Assembly: GCA_015680685.1 (NCBI GenBank)
Contig: MNCI01030754.1
Location: 164,836 to 228,835, forward strand
DNA length: 64,000 nucleotides
Direction of reading: 5' to 3'
From: Gnetum montanum
Lineage: Eukaryota > Streptophyta > Gnetopsida > Gnetales > Gnetaceae
Of this stretch, positions 44,663-56,399 are shown in pieces (the stretch's first letter is position 1; every line of letters starts with the position of its first letter). Made by a program: the position numbers and the translations under genes. The notes beneath the pieces were generated by a model. It did not search any database and was not told where the DNA came from. It saw nothing but the letters and a program-made list of their open reading frames with translations.

Positions 44663-45370
44663 CTACATATAGGCACCTTTGTATCTAAGCTTCTTGGGCA
44701 TACCAGCTACATGCAAGAGATGCTGAGCATTCCTCCATGTCATCACCCTCTGAGTCACTGTATGTGATGTATGGAACTTTATTCTTCTTGATCTTTCCAT
44801 AAATTCTTCCTTAGATATTTCCAAGGAAAGATTGTGGATTCCTAGGCACGTGTTGATGGTGCTGAGCCATGCCCTCCCCATTATAATTGGAAAGTCCCCT
44901 TTGTTACTGTTGACTTCTATCAGTAGGAAATCAGCTGGGTATGACCAACCAGACATAGTGGTAACGATGTCCTTCACCAATCCCAAAGGAATGGTGATGG
45001 ACTAGTTATCCAGCTCTAGTTGAATATTGCTCTTCTTGAGTGGAGGCAAGTTCTAGGATTTATACATTTCTCATGAGATTAGGTTGACTCTAGAACCTAA
45101 GCCAAGAAGAGCCTTACGTGGTTCATTTCCAATGACTTGGAGGTAGATTAAGGGACTTCCAAGGTTAGAGAGTTTTCTGGGAAGGTGGCCCACCTTGATC
45201 CAGTTAGTAACAGTATGTGTTAACATAACCGTGTGCGTTGAGCTCTGTTGTTGGTATGAAGGGAGCTCTGAAGCCTTATTTGTTGGAGGAGCGTACACAA
45301 ACTCAACCGCTTGTGGTTGTGAGAGCTTGTTTGGCCTTTTGGTTTTGAAGAAAGGTCTTCTCTTCATGTG
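44663..45370 (-). pseudogene. E2 protease region
   Basis: On the minus strand: KRRPFFKTKRPNKLSQPQAV, then YLQVIGNEPRKALLGLGSRV, where Athila-type proteases have a D-L-G-[AS]-S-x-N active site (the Asp here reads Gly). After two stops it continues LGLVKDIVTTMSGWSYPADF and FPIIMGRAWLSTINTCLGIH. That last segment is the I-x-GR-x-W-L second block of retropepsins. The frame ends at 44663, and RT does not follow. Confidence 0.75.
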
Positions 45371-45429
45371 GTTGTCAGAACTAGCAGTAGGTTGAAGGTT
45401 TATAGCTCTTGTAGCATTACGTTGCTACA

Positions 45430-47751
45430 GTTGAGTGGGGAGTTCCCCTTGCATCGTTGGAGCGAGTGGTAGTGGAACTATTGGCATAAAAGATGCAGAT
45501 GGATTCGGAGGATGGTATGCATGTGGTGTGTCGCCTATAGGAGAAGGAGTCCTAAAATACTCCCAAACTTGGTAGTGACATTGTGGGGTTGTGTGACCCA
45601 TAAAGTCACTTGGAGAAACTGGCTGCTGCATGTAATAGCCATACGGGTCTGGTTGCCAGTAAGGGTATTGTTGCCTAGGCGGTGGCATCCCCCATGACTG
45701 TGGGTGTTGCCATTGTTGGTGTTGCCCGATAGGTTGTGGCAGAGCTCCACTTGGATAATATGTTAATGGTTGGTGGAACTACCTCAGGTTACCTTGGGGA
45801 TAAGGTAACCTTCGAGGTGCTTGCCATTTATTAAGTCTTGGGTTGAGTGCATACACCCTGGACTCTTGCAGATTGAGATTATTGGGAAACATCCCTTAGG
45901 ATTGTCATATTAGCAGATCTCACATCCACCGTCATTTTCCATGTCAGAATCCACAACCTCATTGACAATAGTTATTTTTCCCTTACCCTTGTTACGTGCA
46001 TGGTCTGAATCTCTCCACTTTTTCTTATTATGATCACTACTTCGTTCTTGAGACTCCTCTACAATTTTTAGGATAGTTTTAATTTTACTATCTAAGGAGC
46101 TCCATATTTCATCTACCTTAACCGACACTTTTGTTGTTAATTTCTAAAGTGGCAAGATTTTTTTATTCACCAACTCTTCAAGTGGTGACTCATCCTCCTC
46201 TTCGCAGAATCTCACTCCCCTCTTTTAGAGGGAAGGATCACAGTTGTACTCCTCTATGCTTTCTCTTTTCCATAGCTTCCCTTCTTCTTTAGCTACTTGC
46301 TCCAACAATCTACGAACTTCATGGGACCTAGGTTCTGATAATCTCCCTTGGGCATATGTTCCAAGGGTTCTCTTGGTTTCATGTCTTAGCCCATCTACGA
46401 GGTGGTAGAGTTGATCCCGTTGTGCGTAACCATGGCTCAGGCAACGATGTAACAATACATAATAGTGGCCCATGGTAGCATCCAAGGGTTTTTGATTACA
46501 CTGCTTCCATCCTTGGATCTGCTTACGCAAGTTGGACACTCTGGAGTACATTTGGTATTTATCGTTAAACAATTCTAGCATTGTACACCACCTCCTAATG
46601 GTTTCCAATTCTAAGGACCGGTACCAGCTTTCTGCTTCCTTTATGAGTGTCCTAGGGAACCACTTTAACTTCTACCACTCATTTTCAATATTCTGTAAGG
46701 CACAGGCATTGTGGAATTCCTGTAAGTGATTCTACGGATCAGCATTGTATCCCCCCTCAAATCGTGGGATATTATTCGTGTCTAGTCTCTTAATCTGACT
46801 ATCTTTTTGGTGCCTTGTAGGTATCCTCATAGCCTTTGTAATGTCTAACATACTCCAGGTTGCTAGTAGGGGTTCATCATGATCATCTCTCTCATGATGC
46901 CTATGTGGTTCCCTACTTTCCCTTCTTTTATGCCTTGACTCTCTAGAATTCCCTCATCCTCACTCTCAACTCTCTTGTTGAGGTTTCTCATCTCGCTTAT
47001 CCTTACCCTTGTCCTCATAGTTGTGCTCTTTGTGACTGCATCCTGATGTGGAAGGAGAGGGTGAATGATGTGATGAAGGGGAAGAAGAAGGGGAACCATT
47101 GCCATGATGATGTTTCTTACCTTCTCTTCGGTGGCTACGGCCCTGATCATGATGACGATCAGATTTCTCGCCTTTGTCATGTGTTTGTGTTCCCTCATTG
47201 AACACTTGGTGTTCATGGGAATCAGAACCAGGATTGTGAATCATGGAGCATAGGTTCTGATACCCCACCTCCTCACCATCGTTGGGGGGGGGGAACATCA
47301 TTTGATGAAGAACCTATTATAACTGGTTCACCATCTCCAATTTTGCTTAGGACATGTGGGACCCCTTTGTCCTTCAATGATGTATGGTAGCTCTCTTACC
47401 GCGAGTCCCTTAAATGTTGCACCATTGTGGGATGGTAATCCCTTGTGTCATAATCTTCTGCAATGTATTCAGTGTATAGCTGCGTCATGCCTATATATGC
47501 AAGAGCACAAAGGAGCATGTTAGGGACTGCCCAATCTGGGGGTGACACTATGTTACCTTGCAGGTCTCTCCAGCGCAGTTGTTCATCCTGATGGAGGATA
47601 AAAGTAAAATTAGGTATATACTCATCGTGATGAGTATATACCACCCGATACTGTTGAGGAACTGGCAGTTCTCAATTATGCATGTTTTTCCGCCGCTGTC
47701 TCTTGTGTGATCCCTAGGTGGTGAAGTGCTTTTATGAGAAGAAGAAGACAT
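45430..47751 (-). pseudogene. E2 gag (Athila-like)
   Basis: The likely start is 47751 (MSSSSHKSTSPPRDHTRDSG). A shift leads to VVYTHHDEYIPNFTFILHQD and a long His/Ser/Lys-rich stretch (47300-46900). The capsid region (46860-46225) includes MLDITKAMRIPTRHQ, NIPRFEGGYNADP, ESWYRSLELETIRRW and LRKQIQGWKQ, the Retrotrans_gag domain. After an acidic segment comes CEIC-x-YDNPKGC (near 45900), a zinc-knuckle-like C-x2-C-x3-(H)-x3-C with His replaced. A Gln/Pro/Tyr-rich tail ends MQGELPTQL at 45427. Few stops suggest a fairly young copy. E3 encodes a close relative. Confidence 0.8.
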
Positions 47752-47878
47752 TGTTATTTCGTCGGTGTGCTATTGATCGTTGTTTAAATTTTCTTCTGAT
47801 TAATCCTAAGTGTTCGTTTAAGCTTCCTAATGATGTGGATGATTTCCTATGTTCTACTTAGCGCACAAACAACTTAGT

Positions 47879-47896
47879 CCCTAGCAATGGTGCCAA
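47879..47896 (-). promoter_or_regulatory. E2 primer-binding site (tRNA-Asp type)
   Basis: The minus-strand TTGGCACCATTGCTAGGG directly abuts the 5' LTR. It fits the plant tRNA-Asp 3' end (TGGCGCCGTTGCCGGGGA) at most positions; Athila elements commonly use this tRNA. Confidence 0.7.
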
Positions 47897-48725
47897 TGAT
47901 GAGTGGCGAGGTACCCCTACACTCAACCATATGAATACAAGCGTTACATGCGCAATCCGATTGAACTCCATAAACTAAGTACCTACACACCTTATGGAAC
48001 ACTTAACGTTAATCGTTCATTATCTTCCCAGACTTACTTGTATTTGTCACAATTGTATGGTTAAGAAAGTCTGAGGTATGTGATTTTTATGTCTTTTATG
48101 TTTTATCACCTATGCTAATGAGGGAAAGGGTCAAGAGACTAAGTAACTAACTTTAACTAACTAAGTTCTAATGCCTAGCATTAGTATCCGTTCCCACTTG
48201 CTGTTCACACCTAAATGAATGGAACCTTTTGGGATTACCAAACGCTATTCGTTACTGGGATTACCAAGCGTAACGCACGTGCTCGAAGCGGTCGTACTGA
48301 ATGCACTTAACTAGGAGTGTTGAGGGTTGAGAAAGATTAATTAACTAATAAAGCATTTAAAAATTAACAATAATTAAAGTCCTAATTAGCTTAGTCCATG
48401 CACTGCAAGGTTTATCCAAAAAGTTTGTCTTTATTTCCATACACAAACTTGTGATTAGGTACAATATTTGCTCGAATAAATATCTTTTCACTTTGGGACT
48501 CCTACTACGGGCACATGGAAATTACTCTAACTCTGGAATGGAAAAATTGCAAGAGTTTGGCTAAGGTCTAGATCTAGATGGTGAAACAAGGGAGAGCCAC
48601 CTCTTATTTATAGATTTGGCAGGTCTTGTGATATCGCATACACGATATCGTGGGGGATGCGATATCGCAGCCAATGCAATATCGCGTACACAATATTGCG
48701 GCCCATGCGATATCGCATCCCATCA
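47897..48725 (-). mobile_element. LTR2-c, 5' LTR of E2
   Basis: The 829-bp copy runs on the plus strand from TGATGAGTGGCGAGG to CGCATCCCATCA. It has TATTTATAG near 48605, and a GATATCGC-rich repeat at 48630-48715 just upstream of the TATA box in the sense direction. Termini form a TGATG...CATCA inverted repeat. Confidence 0.9.
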
Positions 48726-48730
48726 GGGAT
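48726..48730. repeat. Target-site duplication of E2 (right), GGGAT
   Basis: It is identical to 41675-41679. Confidence 0.9.
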
Positions 48731-49299
48731 GGTTTCTAGGTTTCTTATCTCCTTTTTTTCCATAAATATTAATGTAATTCATAATTTTTGGTATCATGAG
48801 TAAGAAAGAAAGCTTTTGAGTCTAGAGAGCTTAACAAGAGAGTGTGTATAAGTACACTGTGTAAGTGCAATTGGTGATTACAGCTCCAAGGTCAATTTTG
48901 TGGTGTGTTGGACTATGTGTTCTATTTTCTTGTGTCTTACTTGTGAGTTAAGATCTCAATATTAGATCATGGAAGTGATTTTCTATTTTTTGCATCTTGC
49001 ATTGAGAACAACCATTGTATGGTTGTAGAGCCTCATGCTCTATAATATCATTTGAGTATGAAAGGTTTTTGGATGTTTGTGGGTTTTGGAAATACCATTG
49101 TAATCTTCTAATTGAATAATTGAAGATAGCTAGTTTTCTTGTTTTCTAGTAATTTAATTATCTTTCTACAATATATAGATTTAGTATTTGAAGGTGATTT
49201 AATTATGGAGTGAACTTGCTCTGGTGTTATTGGTGTTGAAGCATTGTGTTGAGTTTTGATTATTGCTAGGAATTAGTTGAGAATTTTTTTCTAGTTTAG
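48731..49299 (+). mobile_element. E4 LTR end, primer-binding site and leader
   Basis: It continues the sequence before E2. TGGTATCATGAG at 48789-48800 resembles the initiator tRNA-Met primer site that follows many plant gypsy LTRs, so the LTR probably ends near 48783. About 500 bp of leader precede the E4 gag ATG at 49300. Confidence 0.5.
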
Positions 49300-50340
49300 A
49301 TGACATCCAAGAAGAAACAAGTGCAAGATCTAAATAGAGAAATGGAGAGCATGATTTCTGCCTTCCAGATGATGGTGACTCTCTTAGATAAAATTAGTGC
49401 AAAGGTAGATAGGAATACCAGTCCTAGCCATATCCAAACACACAGAGCTGATGAGCATGCATGTTCAGACAAAGAAGTTTCATAACTAGGTGAAGATGGA
49501 GTGGATGAAGAGGAAGGAAAATCTAGCTATGAGAGTGTAGAAAACCATCAGCCAAGGATTTCAATCGAAGGGAATCCTCTTCCTTTGATGAAAATTATGA
49601 GGACTCCAACTATGTTAAATACTTCTTCTTCATGCAAGCTTGATGAGGAAGATGAGGCAAGGCTTGCTAGAGCATTTAAAAATTTTGCAAGGCTTCCATA
49701 CATGGAGTTGAAAAATTTCAATGGTGTAGATGGCAACAATGCTTTTGCAAGTTGACTAAATGCACTTGAGAAGCATTTTTAGTTGGAAGAGGTACCAAAT
49801 AACTTAAGGGTACTTATTTTAAAATCTAGATTAGAAGGTATGAATTCTACTTGGTGGCAAAGGAATCCTAAGGTTATGAAAGAAGAAATGGTCAATCCAT
49901 TAGAAACTAGGATTTGATGAAATACAGGTTGAAAAGAAAATTTGAAGAATCTCATCAACGACAAGATACTATTATGAAGTTAAAATTCCTAAGGTAAGAT
50001 GATAAGGATGTCAAAGAATTTTACATAAAATTTTGTGATCTATTTCATCAAGTTAAAGTAAATTGGAAGGAATAAGAACAGGCCACAATCTTTTTAAGAG
50101 GTCTCAAAATAGGATATTCTTAATGAGGCTTATGATTTGGCACTCATGAATGAGAAGAAATTAAGTGGATTTGAAAATAGGAGCAAAACAATTTTCAAGG
50201 GAAAGAAGAAGGGATCTAAATATGTAAAGGGATTTAAGACCAAATCTAAAGACAAGGATGAGATCATGACAAGAGGATTAAAAGAGGCAATAAAAAGTGA
50301 AAAGTTAAGAGGGCCAAGGCAAGGAAGGTAAGGGTTAAGG
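49300..50340 (+). pseudogene. E4 gag (chromovirus-like Ty3/gypsy)
   Basis: ATG at 49300: MTSKKKQVQDLNREMESMIS, a predicted coiled coil, then an acidic region. The capsid region has PYMELKNFNGVDGNNAF, LNALEKHF, SRLEGMNSTWWQ and, in another frame, KFLRxDDKDVKEFYIKFCDL. This is the order of a Retrotrans_gag domain. It ends in a basic Lys-rich tail (KGKKKGSKYVKGFKTKSKDK). Stops and at least two frameshifts are present. No zinc knuckle was found. Confidence 0.65.
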
Positions 50341-50518
50341 TAGCAACTCATCAAAAATCTAGTACTTCAAGTATGGGGAATGGGGATAAAAGCAATGGGA
50401 ATGTTCTATTCACAAGGTAGCCAAGGGTAAAGATGTGCATACCATGAAGGTGGAAGAAGCATCAAGCCAAGGTCTTTAGAGAGATAATCCTAATGCTTTA
50501 AAAATTGAGGAAGTTTTT

Positions 50519-50800
50519 GAGTTAAATTCTTATATATTCATGAGGAATGTGAATAGAGGAGATCATCCTAATAGAAATTTTTTGTTTCAAATTATGGCTA
50601 TATGTTTGCGTAGTGGGGAATGGATTCATGTTTTGATTGATGGAGGAGCCCAAGAAAATGTTATTTCTTCTAGGGTAGTTGCTAGATTGGGGTTGGTAAC
50701 TAATCCTTATCCTAGACCATATAAAGTGCACTAGTTGTTTAGAAATTTTTTGCAAGAGATGAGGGAACAATATACTTTGAAATTTAAAATTAGAGGTTTT
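50519..50800 (+). pseudogene. E4 aspartic protease fragment
   Basis: The open frame 50540-50734 has WIHVLIDGGAQENVISSRVV followed by ARLGL. The D-G-G active site and following hydrophobic pattern match retropepsins of chromovirus-type gypsy elements; the catalytic Asp is intact. After a stop the frame continues for about 20 codons and is cut by LTR2-d at 50807. No continuation of E4 was found to the right. Confidence 0.65.
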
Positions 50801-50806
50801 CATAAT

Positions 50807-51575
50807 TGATGAGTGATGAGGTACCCCTACACTCAACCATACAAATATGAGTGTTTCACATGCGATCCGATCGAACTCCAAGAACTAAGTGCTTACGCGC
50901 CTTAATAGAACACTTAGGGTTAATCAATCGTTGTCCTCCCAAACTTACTTGTATTGTCACAGTTGTATGGCTAAGTAAGCTTGAGGTATGTGATTTTTAT
51001 AAATTTTTGTCTTTTTATGTCTTCTGCTAATAAAGGAAAGGGAGAAAGAACTAAGTGACTAACTTACATTAACTATTCATTAACTAGTTTCTAAATGTTC
51101 CTAACACCAGTATCTTTTCCCACTTGTCATACACATCCTGAACCAGTGCAACACTGCTGGGATTACCAAACACTAATCATTACTGGGTTACCAAGCACTA
51201 CACACATGCTCGAAGTGGTCGTACTGAGTGTATTTAACTAAGGGGGTTGAAGGTTGAGAGAGCGAGATTAATTAACTAGGAAAGCATTAAAAATTCAACA
51301 ATAATTAATTACTAATTATCTTAATCTGTATGATGCAAGGTTTATCATAAAGTTTGTCTTTATTGCCGTACACAAATGTGTGCTCAGGTACAAATTGCTA
51401 GAATAAAGATCCGTTCACTCTATGACTCCTACTACGGGCACACAGAAATTATTCTAACTCTGGACTAATGAAACTACAAGAGTTTAGCTAAGGTTCTAAG
51501 TCTAACTATTTGGAACTAAGGGCGCCGCCTCTTATTTATAGAAACTAAGGGCAGATGCGATATCACAACTCATCA
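50807..51575 (-). mobile_element. LTR2-d, 3' LTR of an antisense Athila-like element
   Basis: The 769-bp copy runs on the plus strand from TGATGAGTGATGAGG to CACAACTCATCA. The minus-strand purine tract ATGGGGGTA abuts it at 51576-51584. Left flank ATAAT (50802-50806) would be the target duplication, but its partner was not found. Confidence 0.85.
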
Positions 51576-52297
51576 TACCCCCATTACTAAATGAAAACTC
51601 GTCCTTGAGTTCCTTAGAAAATATTGGGAAGGTATGGGATTATTGACTTGAATGACAACTAATGGTGAATGTGGTGACATGTGAATGGATCAATCATTAC
51701 AATACATGACAATATTAGTGTTTATGACTACAAGAATGAACACTATAGAAAATTGACATCCAGCCTTATTTAGCAGCTGAGAGAGAAGAGAGAGAGAGAA
51801 AAGAAGAAGACATGTTGCTGCCGATGCCAGGATTGCACCTTCTGTTGCCCATCTATAACTACGCCATCAGTCTTGTTCCTTGCACAACTGTTACAGCACT
51901 AGTCCATCCTGAGTGTTTCCTCCAGATCCAATCCATTACTGTATGATTTCCAGCTACGCACACAACACAGTCACATATGAGCAAGGATAAGTAAATTACA
52001 ATACAGTTGATACCTTGTCTCAGTGTAAGGTCCATTGGCTGAGTTGTGATATGGCTAATACATATTCTAGAGATATAACACTGGTGACTACCCAAGGTGT
52101 AGGGGTTAGGAAAATTGAAAAAATTGGACTAGGGCCCCCATGACTAAGAGCGATCCTTCAGTAGTGATAGAATGGAAAAATATAAGGAATAAGAAGATGG
52201 GGAAAAAGAAAGAATGACAACACTGATAAAATGGATGTCAGAGATGGAAATGAACAAAACAAATGTTGATTGTAAACATTTTTAAGGAAAGGAAGTT
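51576..52297 (-). mobile_element. Antisense 3' untranslated fragment belonging to LTR2-d
   Basis: It aligns with E2 42496-43215 in the same orientation for about 720 bp, then the match stops abruptly near 52297. Beyond this point the sequence becomes sense-oriented gag, marking a head-to-head junction. Confidence 0.8.
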
Positions 52298-53389
52298 ATG
52301 AGGGCACTCTAGAGAATCACAACATAGAGGAAGGAAGAGTAAGGAACAACGTAGGCATCATAGATGCCATGGACAAGATGATCATGATGAACCCATCCCC
52401 ACTACTCAAAGTATGTTGGACATAACTAAGGCTATTAGAATTTCAACAAGGCATCAGAAAGATAGTAGGATCAAGAGATTAGATATGAACAACATCCCAC
52501 GATTTGAAGGGGGATACAACATTGATCCTCAAAATCATTTACAAGCATTCCATGATGCATGTGCCTTACAAAACATAGAGAACGAATGGAAAAAACGTAA
52601 GTTATTCCCACAGACATTAGTTAAAAAAGCAGAAAGCTGGTACCGGTCTTTAGAACTGGAATCCATTTGTAGGTGGAGTACAATGTTAGAACTATTTAAT
52701 GACAAGTACCAAACATACTCCCAAGTGTCTAACTTGCGAAAGCAAATCCAAGGCTGGAAACAAGGAGGACATGAACCCTTGGATGCTACCATGGGTTGAT
52801 ACTATGCATTGTTACATCATTGTCCTAACCACGGTTATTCGTAAAGGGATCAATTGTGCCATCTCGTGGATGGGCTTAGGCATGAAACAAGAAGAACCCT
52901 TGGGACTTATGCCCAAGGAAGACTATCCGAGCTTAGGTCCCATCAAATTCAAAGACTATTGGAGAAAGTTGCTAAGGAAGAAGGTGAGCTATGAAAAAGA
53001 GAAATTTTGGAAGAGTATAACTGAGATCCTTCTATTTGGAAGAGGGGAGTAAAATTTTGTGAGGATGAAAAAGAGTCACCACTCAAAGAGATAGTGAATA
53101 GGAAAACTTTGCCTATCCAAAAGATGACATCAGAAGTTTTAGCAAAGGTAGACAAAATGTGGGATTCCCTAGACAATAGATTTCAAAATATTCTTAAAAT
53201 AGCAAAGGAGTCTAGAGAGTAATGTAGTGAGAAAAGAAAAAAGAAAGAGGCTAAACATGCATGTAGCAAGGGTAAGGGAAAATTTGCCATCATTGAAGAG
53301 GTTGTGGATTCAGAAATAGATAATGATAGTGGATGTGAGATATGTCAATATGATCATCCTAAGGGATGTTTCCCTGTAATCTCACATTT
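52298..53389 (+). pseudogene. E3 gag, 5'-truncated
   Basis: The frame opens without a start in GHSRESQHRGRKSK, which corresponds to the middle of E2 gag. It continues MLDITKAIRISTRHQ, IPRFEGGYNIDPQNHL, ESWYRSLELES, LRKQIQGWKQ, and, after a TGA at 52797, LCHLVDGLRHETRRTLGTYA. A few more TGA/TAG/TAA stops follow. It ends with CEICQYDHPKGC, an intact C-x2-C-x3-H-x3-C knuckle. The first about 800 bases of gag, the leader and the 5' LTR are missing. Confidence 0.8.
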
Positions 53390-53399
53390 GTAGGATTCT

Positions 53400-54626
53400 A
53401 GGGTGTATGCACTCAACCCACGATTAAACAAAAGGTAAACACCCTAAAGGTTACCTTATCCTCAAGGTAACCCAAGGTAGTTCCACCAACCCTTAACATA
53501 TTATCCTAGTGGAACTCCACCATAACTGATTAAGCAATATCAATAGTGGAAACACCCACAATCATGGGGAATGTCACTACCAAGGCAACAATATCCTTAT
53601 CGGTAACCTGACTTGTATGGATATTACGTGCAGCAGCCAATCTCCCCACATGACTCTACTGGTCACGTCACTTTCCAACCTCGCTACCAAGCCTATGAGT
53701 ATTATGGGACTCTCTCTTCTAGAGGTGATATTCTACAAGCATATCATCCTTCTCATCTGGCTGCATCTCTTCCACCAATAGCTCCACTACCAACTGCTCC
53801 AACTATGCAAGGTGAAATCCCTACCCAGCTGTAGCAACATAACACCACAAGGGCTGTTAACTTTCAACCTATTGTTGGTACCAACAACCACATGAAGAAA
53901 AGACCTTTCTTTAGAACCAACAGTCCAACCAAGCCCTTGCAATCACAAGCAGTTGATTCCTTAGATGCCTTAGTATCCATCAAAACTTCAGAGCCTCCTT
54001 CAACCCAATCACCACACTCAATGCATACAGTCATGCTAACACATACTATCATTGATTAGATCAAAGCTGGACACATTCCCAAGAAATTCTCTAATCTTAG
54101 GAGTCCTTTGATATACTTACAAATTGCTAGAAATGTGTCGTGCAAGGATCTTTTGGATTCAAGTTCTTATGTCAACTTGATTTCTCAAGAAATGTATAAG
54201 GCCTAGAACTTGCCTCCATTGAAAAAGAGCAACATTCATCTAGAGTTGGCTGACTAGTCCATCACTATCCCATTAAGACTGGTGGAAGACATTGTTACCA
54301 CTATTTGTGGATGGTTGTACCCAGCTAACTTCCTAGTGATTTAGATAAACAATGGTAAGGGGGACTTCCCAATCATAATGGGAAGAGCATGGCTAAGCAC
54401 CATTGACGCACACCTAGGAATCCATGATCTTTCCCTAGAATTATTAAAGAAAAATACATTTGGAAAGATCGAGAAGAAGAAAGTTCTGTGCATCACATAT
54501 AGTGACATAGGGTGTAATTGCGTGCAAAGGTCATGGTTTGTGCAAATTTTAGCATTGCCTACATGCAATCAATGTGCACAAGTGATCAACATACAAAGAT
54601 TCCTATATGCAGCAACCACACAATAG
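53400..54626 (+). pseudogene. E3 gag-pol linker and protease
   Basis: A Gln/Pro/Tyr-rich linker (53600-53834) mirrors that of E2. At about 54145 DLLDSSSYVNLIS is the protease active-site segment with the catalytic Asp kept (LLDSSS for LLDLGS). FPIIMGRAWLSTIDAHLGIH at about 54367 is the second block. Scattered stops break the frame, including TAG at 54208 and 54256. Confidence 0.7.
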
Positions 54627-54677
54627 GAAGAAACCCATTAGCTAACACCTTACTAAGAAAGCAGTTCACTCATATGC

Positions 54678-55790
54678 ATGGAACCAACTAAGGGTCTGAC
54701 TTGTGCTTACATCGATAGCATAGACACATTAGAGCAAATCCACTGCCAACTTCCAAGTCTTAACCTTAAAAATATCAATTGGGGGAAGTTGCAAATCCTT
54801 GAGAAATTTAAGCAGGAGCCCCTTGAGCTGAAACCATTGCCCATCGGTATGGAATACACATTCCTTAAAAACAGAAAGTTGGTAATTATTAATGCTAAGT
54901 TTTCTCTACAACAAAAAGAGAGACTGCTGAAAGTGATAAATAAATGGTTGGAAGCCTTTGCTTGGTCATATCCTAAATTAACTAGAATAGATCTTAGGAT
55001 ATGCCAACATAGAATTTACACTAACCCCTCCATGAAGCCTTGAAGAAAACCATAGAGGTGATTGAACTCTAAGCTGAAGCAAGTAGTTAAGGAAGAAATC
55101 AAACAACTTCTCAAGGCTGGGTTCATATACCTCATTGTTGATAGTGAATGGGTTAGCCCCTTAGTTATTGTGCCTAAAAAGGAAGGCAAATGGAGGGTGT
55201 GCATAGATTTTAGGCTACTAAATATGGCAACATTCAAAGATCACTTTCCATTGCCATTTGTCGACCAAGTCTTAGACACCATCACAAGGCATCACTATTA
55301 CAGTTTTCTGGATGGATATAGTGGATATAACCAAATACAAATAGTACTAGAAGACTAAGCCAAGACTATGTTCATAGTACTTGGGGAACGTTTGCATACA
55401 AATAGATGTCGTTTGGCTTGTGCAATGCCCCTCAAACATTTCAATGACTAGTTCTAAGCATATTCCAACAGCAGATGGGGAATGGCGTGGAGGTCTTTAT
55501 GGACGACTTTTCTACTTATGGAGAAAAATTTGATCAAGCCTTGGATGGGTTGGAGTAAGTGTTAAAAATATGTGTAGAAATCAATTTGAGGCTCAACTGG
55601 TAGAAAATCCATTTGATGGTCCAATAAGGTATACTACTAGAGCACAAAATTTCACACACAGGGATAGAGGTAGACCCCGAGAAAATCAAAATTATCCAAG
55701 GAATTACCCATCAACCGAAAACTATTAAAGATATTTGGTCATTCATTGGACACACTGGCTACTATAGGAGATTTATTGAGAACTTTTTGA
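54678..55790 (+). pseudogene. E3 reverse transcriptase (Athila-like)
   Basis: EAFAWSYPKLTRIDLRICQH leads in; AGFIYLIVDSEWVSPLVIVP, WRVCIDFRLLN, HFPLPFVDQVLDTI and YSFLDGYSGYNQIQI follow. After a frameshift near 55380, SFGLCNAPQTFQ precedes the catalytic FMDD (55495-55506) in VEVFMDDFSTYGEKF, the form characteristic of Athila elements. SFIGHTGYYRRFIENFLKVS ends the domain. Stops at about 55357, 55448, 55557 and 55603. Confidence 0.85.
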
Positions 55791-55799
55791 AGGTTTCCA

Positions 55800-56300
55800 A
55801 ACCATTGGTGGAATTAACAAAAAAGGATTTACCTTTCGAGTAGACCAGGGAATGCAAATTAGCTTTCCAAACTCTAAAACAGAAGCTAGTAGAAACACCC
55901 ATTCTACAAGCTCCTGACTAGTCCAAACCATTCCATATCATGATTGACGCATCCAACTATGCCTTAGGAGTCGTACTTGCATAGTTAGATGACCAAAAGC
56001 ATCCTTATTACATCCACTATGCAAGTAGAAGTATCGCTGGTGCACAACTTAACTACACTATCACAAAGAAAGAATTAATGGCAATAGTGTTTGCACTAGA
56101 AAATTTTAGACACTATGTATTGGGATATAAAATATATATACATACTATTCATAGTGCAATCTAGTTCCTCATTAAAAAGCCAATGGTAAGCCCTCATATC
56201 ATACGATGGCTTCTAATCTTACAAGAGTTTGATTTAACGATGATCGATTGCAAGGGCACCGAGAATGTAGTTGTTGATCATTTATCTCGGTTGTGATGGG
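55800..56300 (+). pseudogene. E3 RNase H
   Basis: ACKLAFQTLKQKLVETPILQ, FHIMIDASNYALGVVLA with the first catalytic Asp, IHYASRSIAGAQLNY, KKELMAIVFALENFRHYVLG with Glu, and CKGTENVVVDHLSRL. This is the standard gypsy RNase H directly after RT. Several stops (TAG after PD at 55918 and others) inactivate it. No second RNase H is present, unlike E1. Confidence 0.8.
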
Positions 56301-56399
56301 ACAACAAAGAGGACGAGTATCCAATTTTTGATTATTTTCTTGATGAATTCCTCTTTGCTGGTGTAGTGAATAATCAATCACCCACATAGACAAACTAGT

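Larger units (their letters stand above)
41680..48725 (-). mobile_element. E2: Athila-like element with gag and protease but no RT-integrase
   Basis: This 7,046-bp unit has LTR2-c (47897-48725) as its 5' LTR and LTR2-b (41680-42495) as its 3' LTR, with the perfect target duplication GGGAT. In the minus direction: tRNA-Asp-type primer site, gag (47751-45430), protease region (45370-44663), then directly the 3' untranslated region. Compared with E3, about 2.85 kb (E3 54826-57672), covering RT, RNase H and integrase, is missing with one junction near 44461. Gag and protease each carry few stops. LTR2 sense direction was fixed by the TATA box, AATAAA and primer site. Confidence 0.9.
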
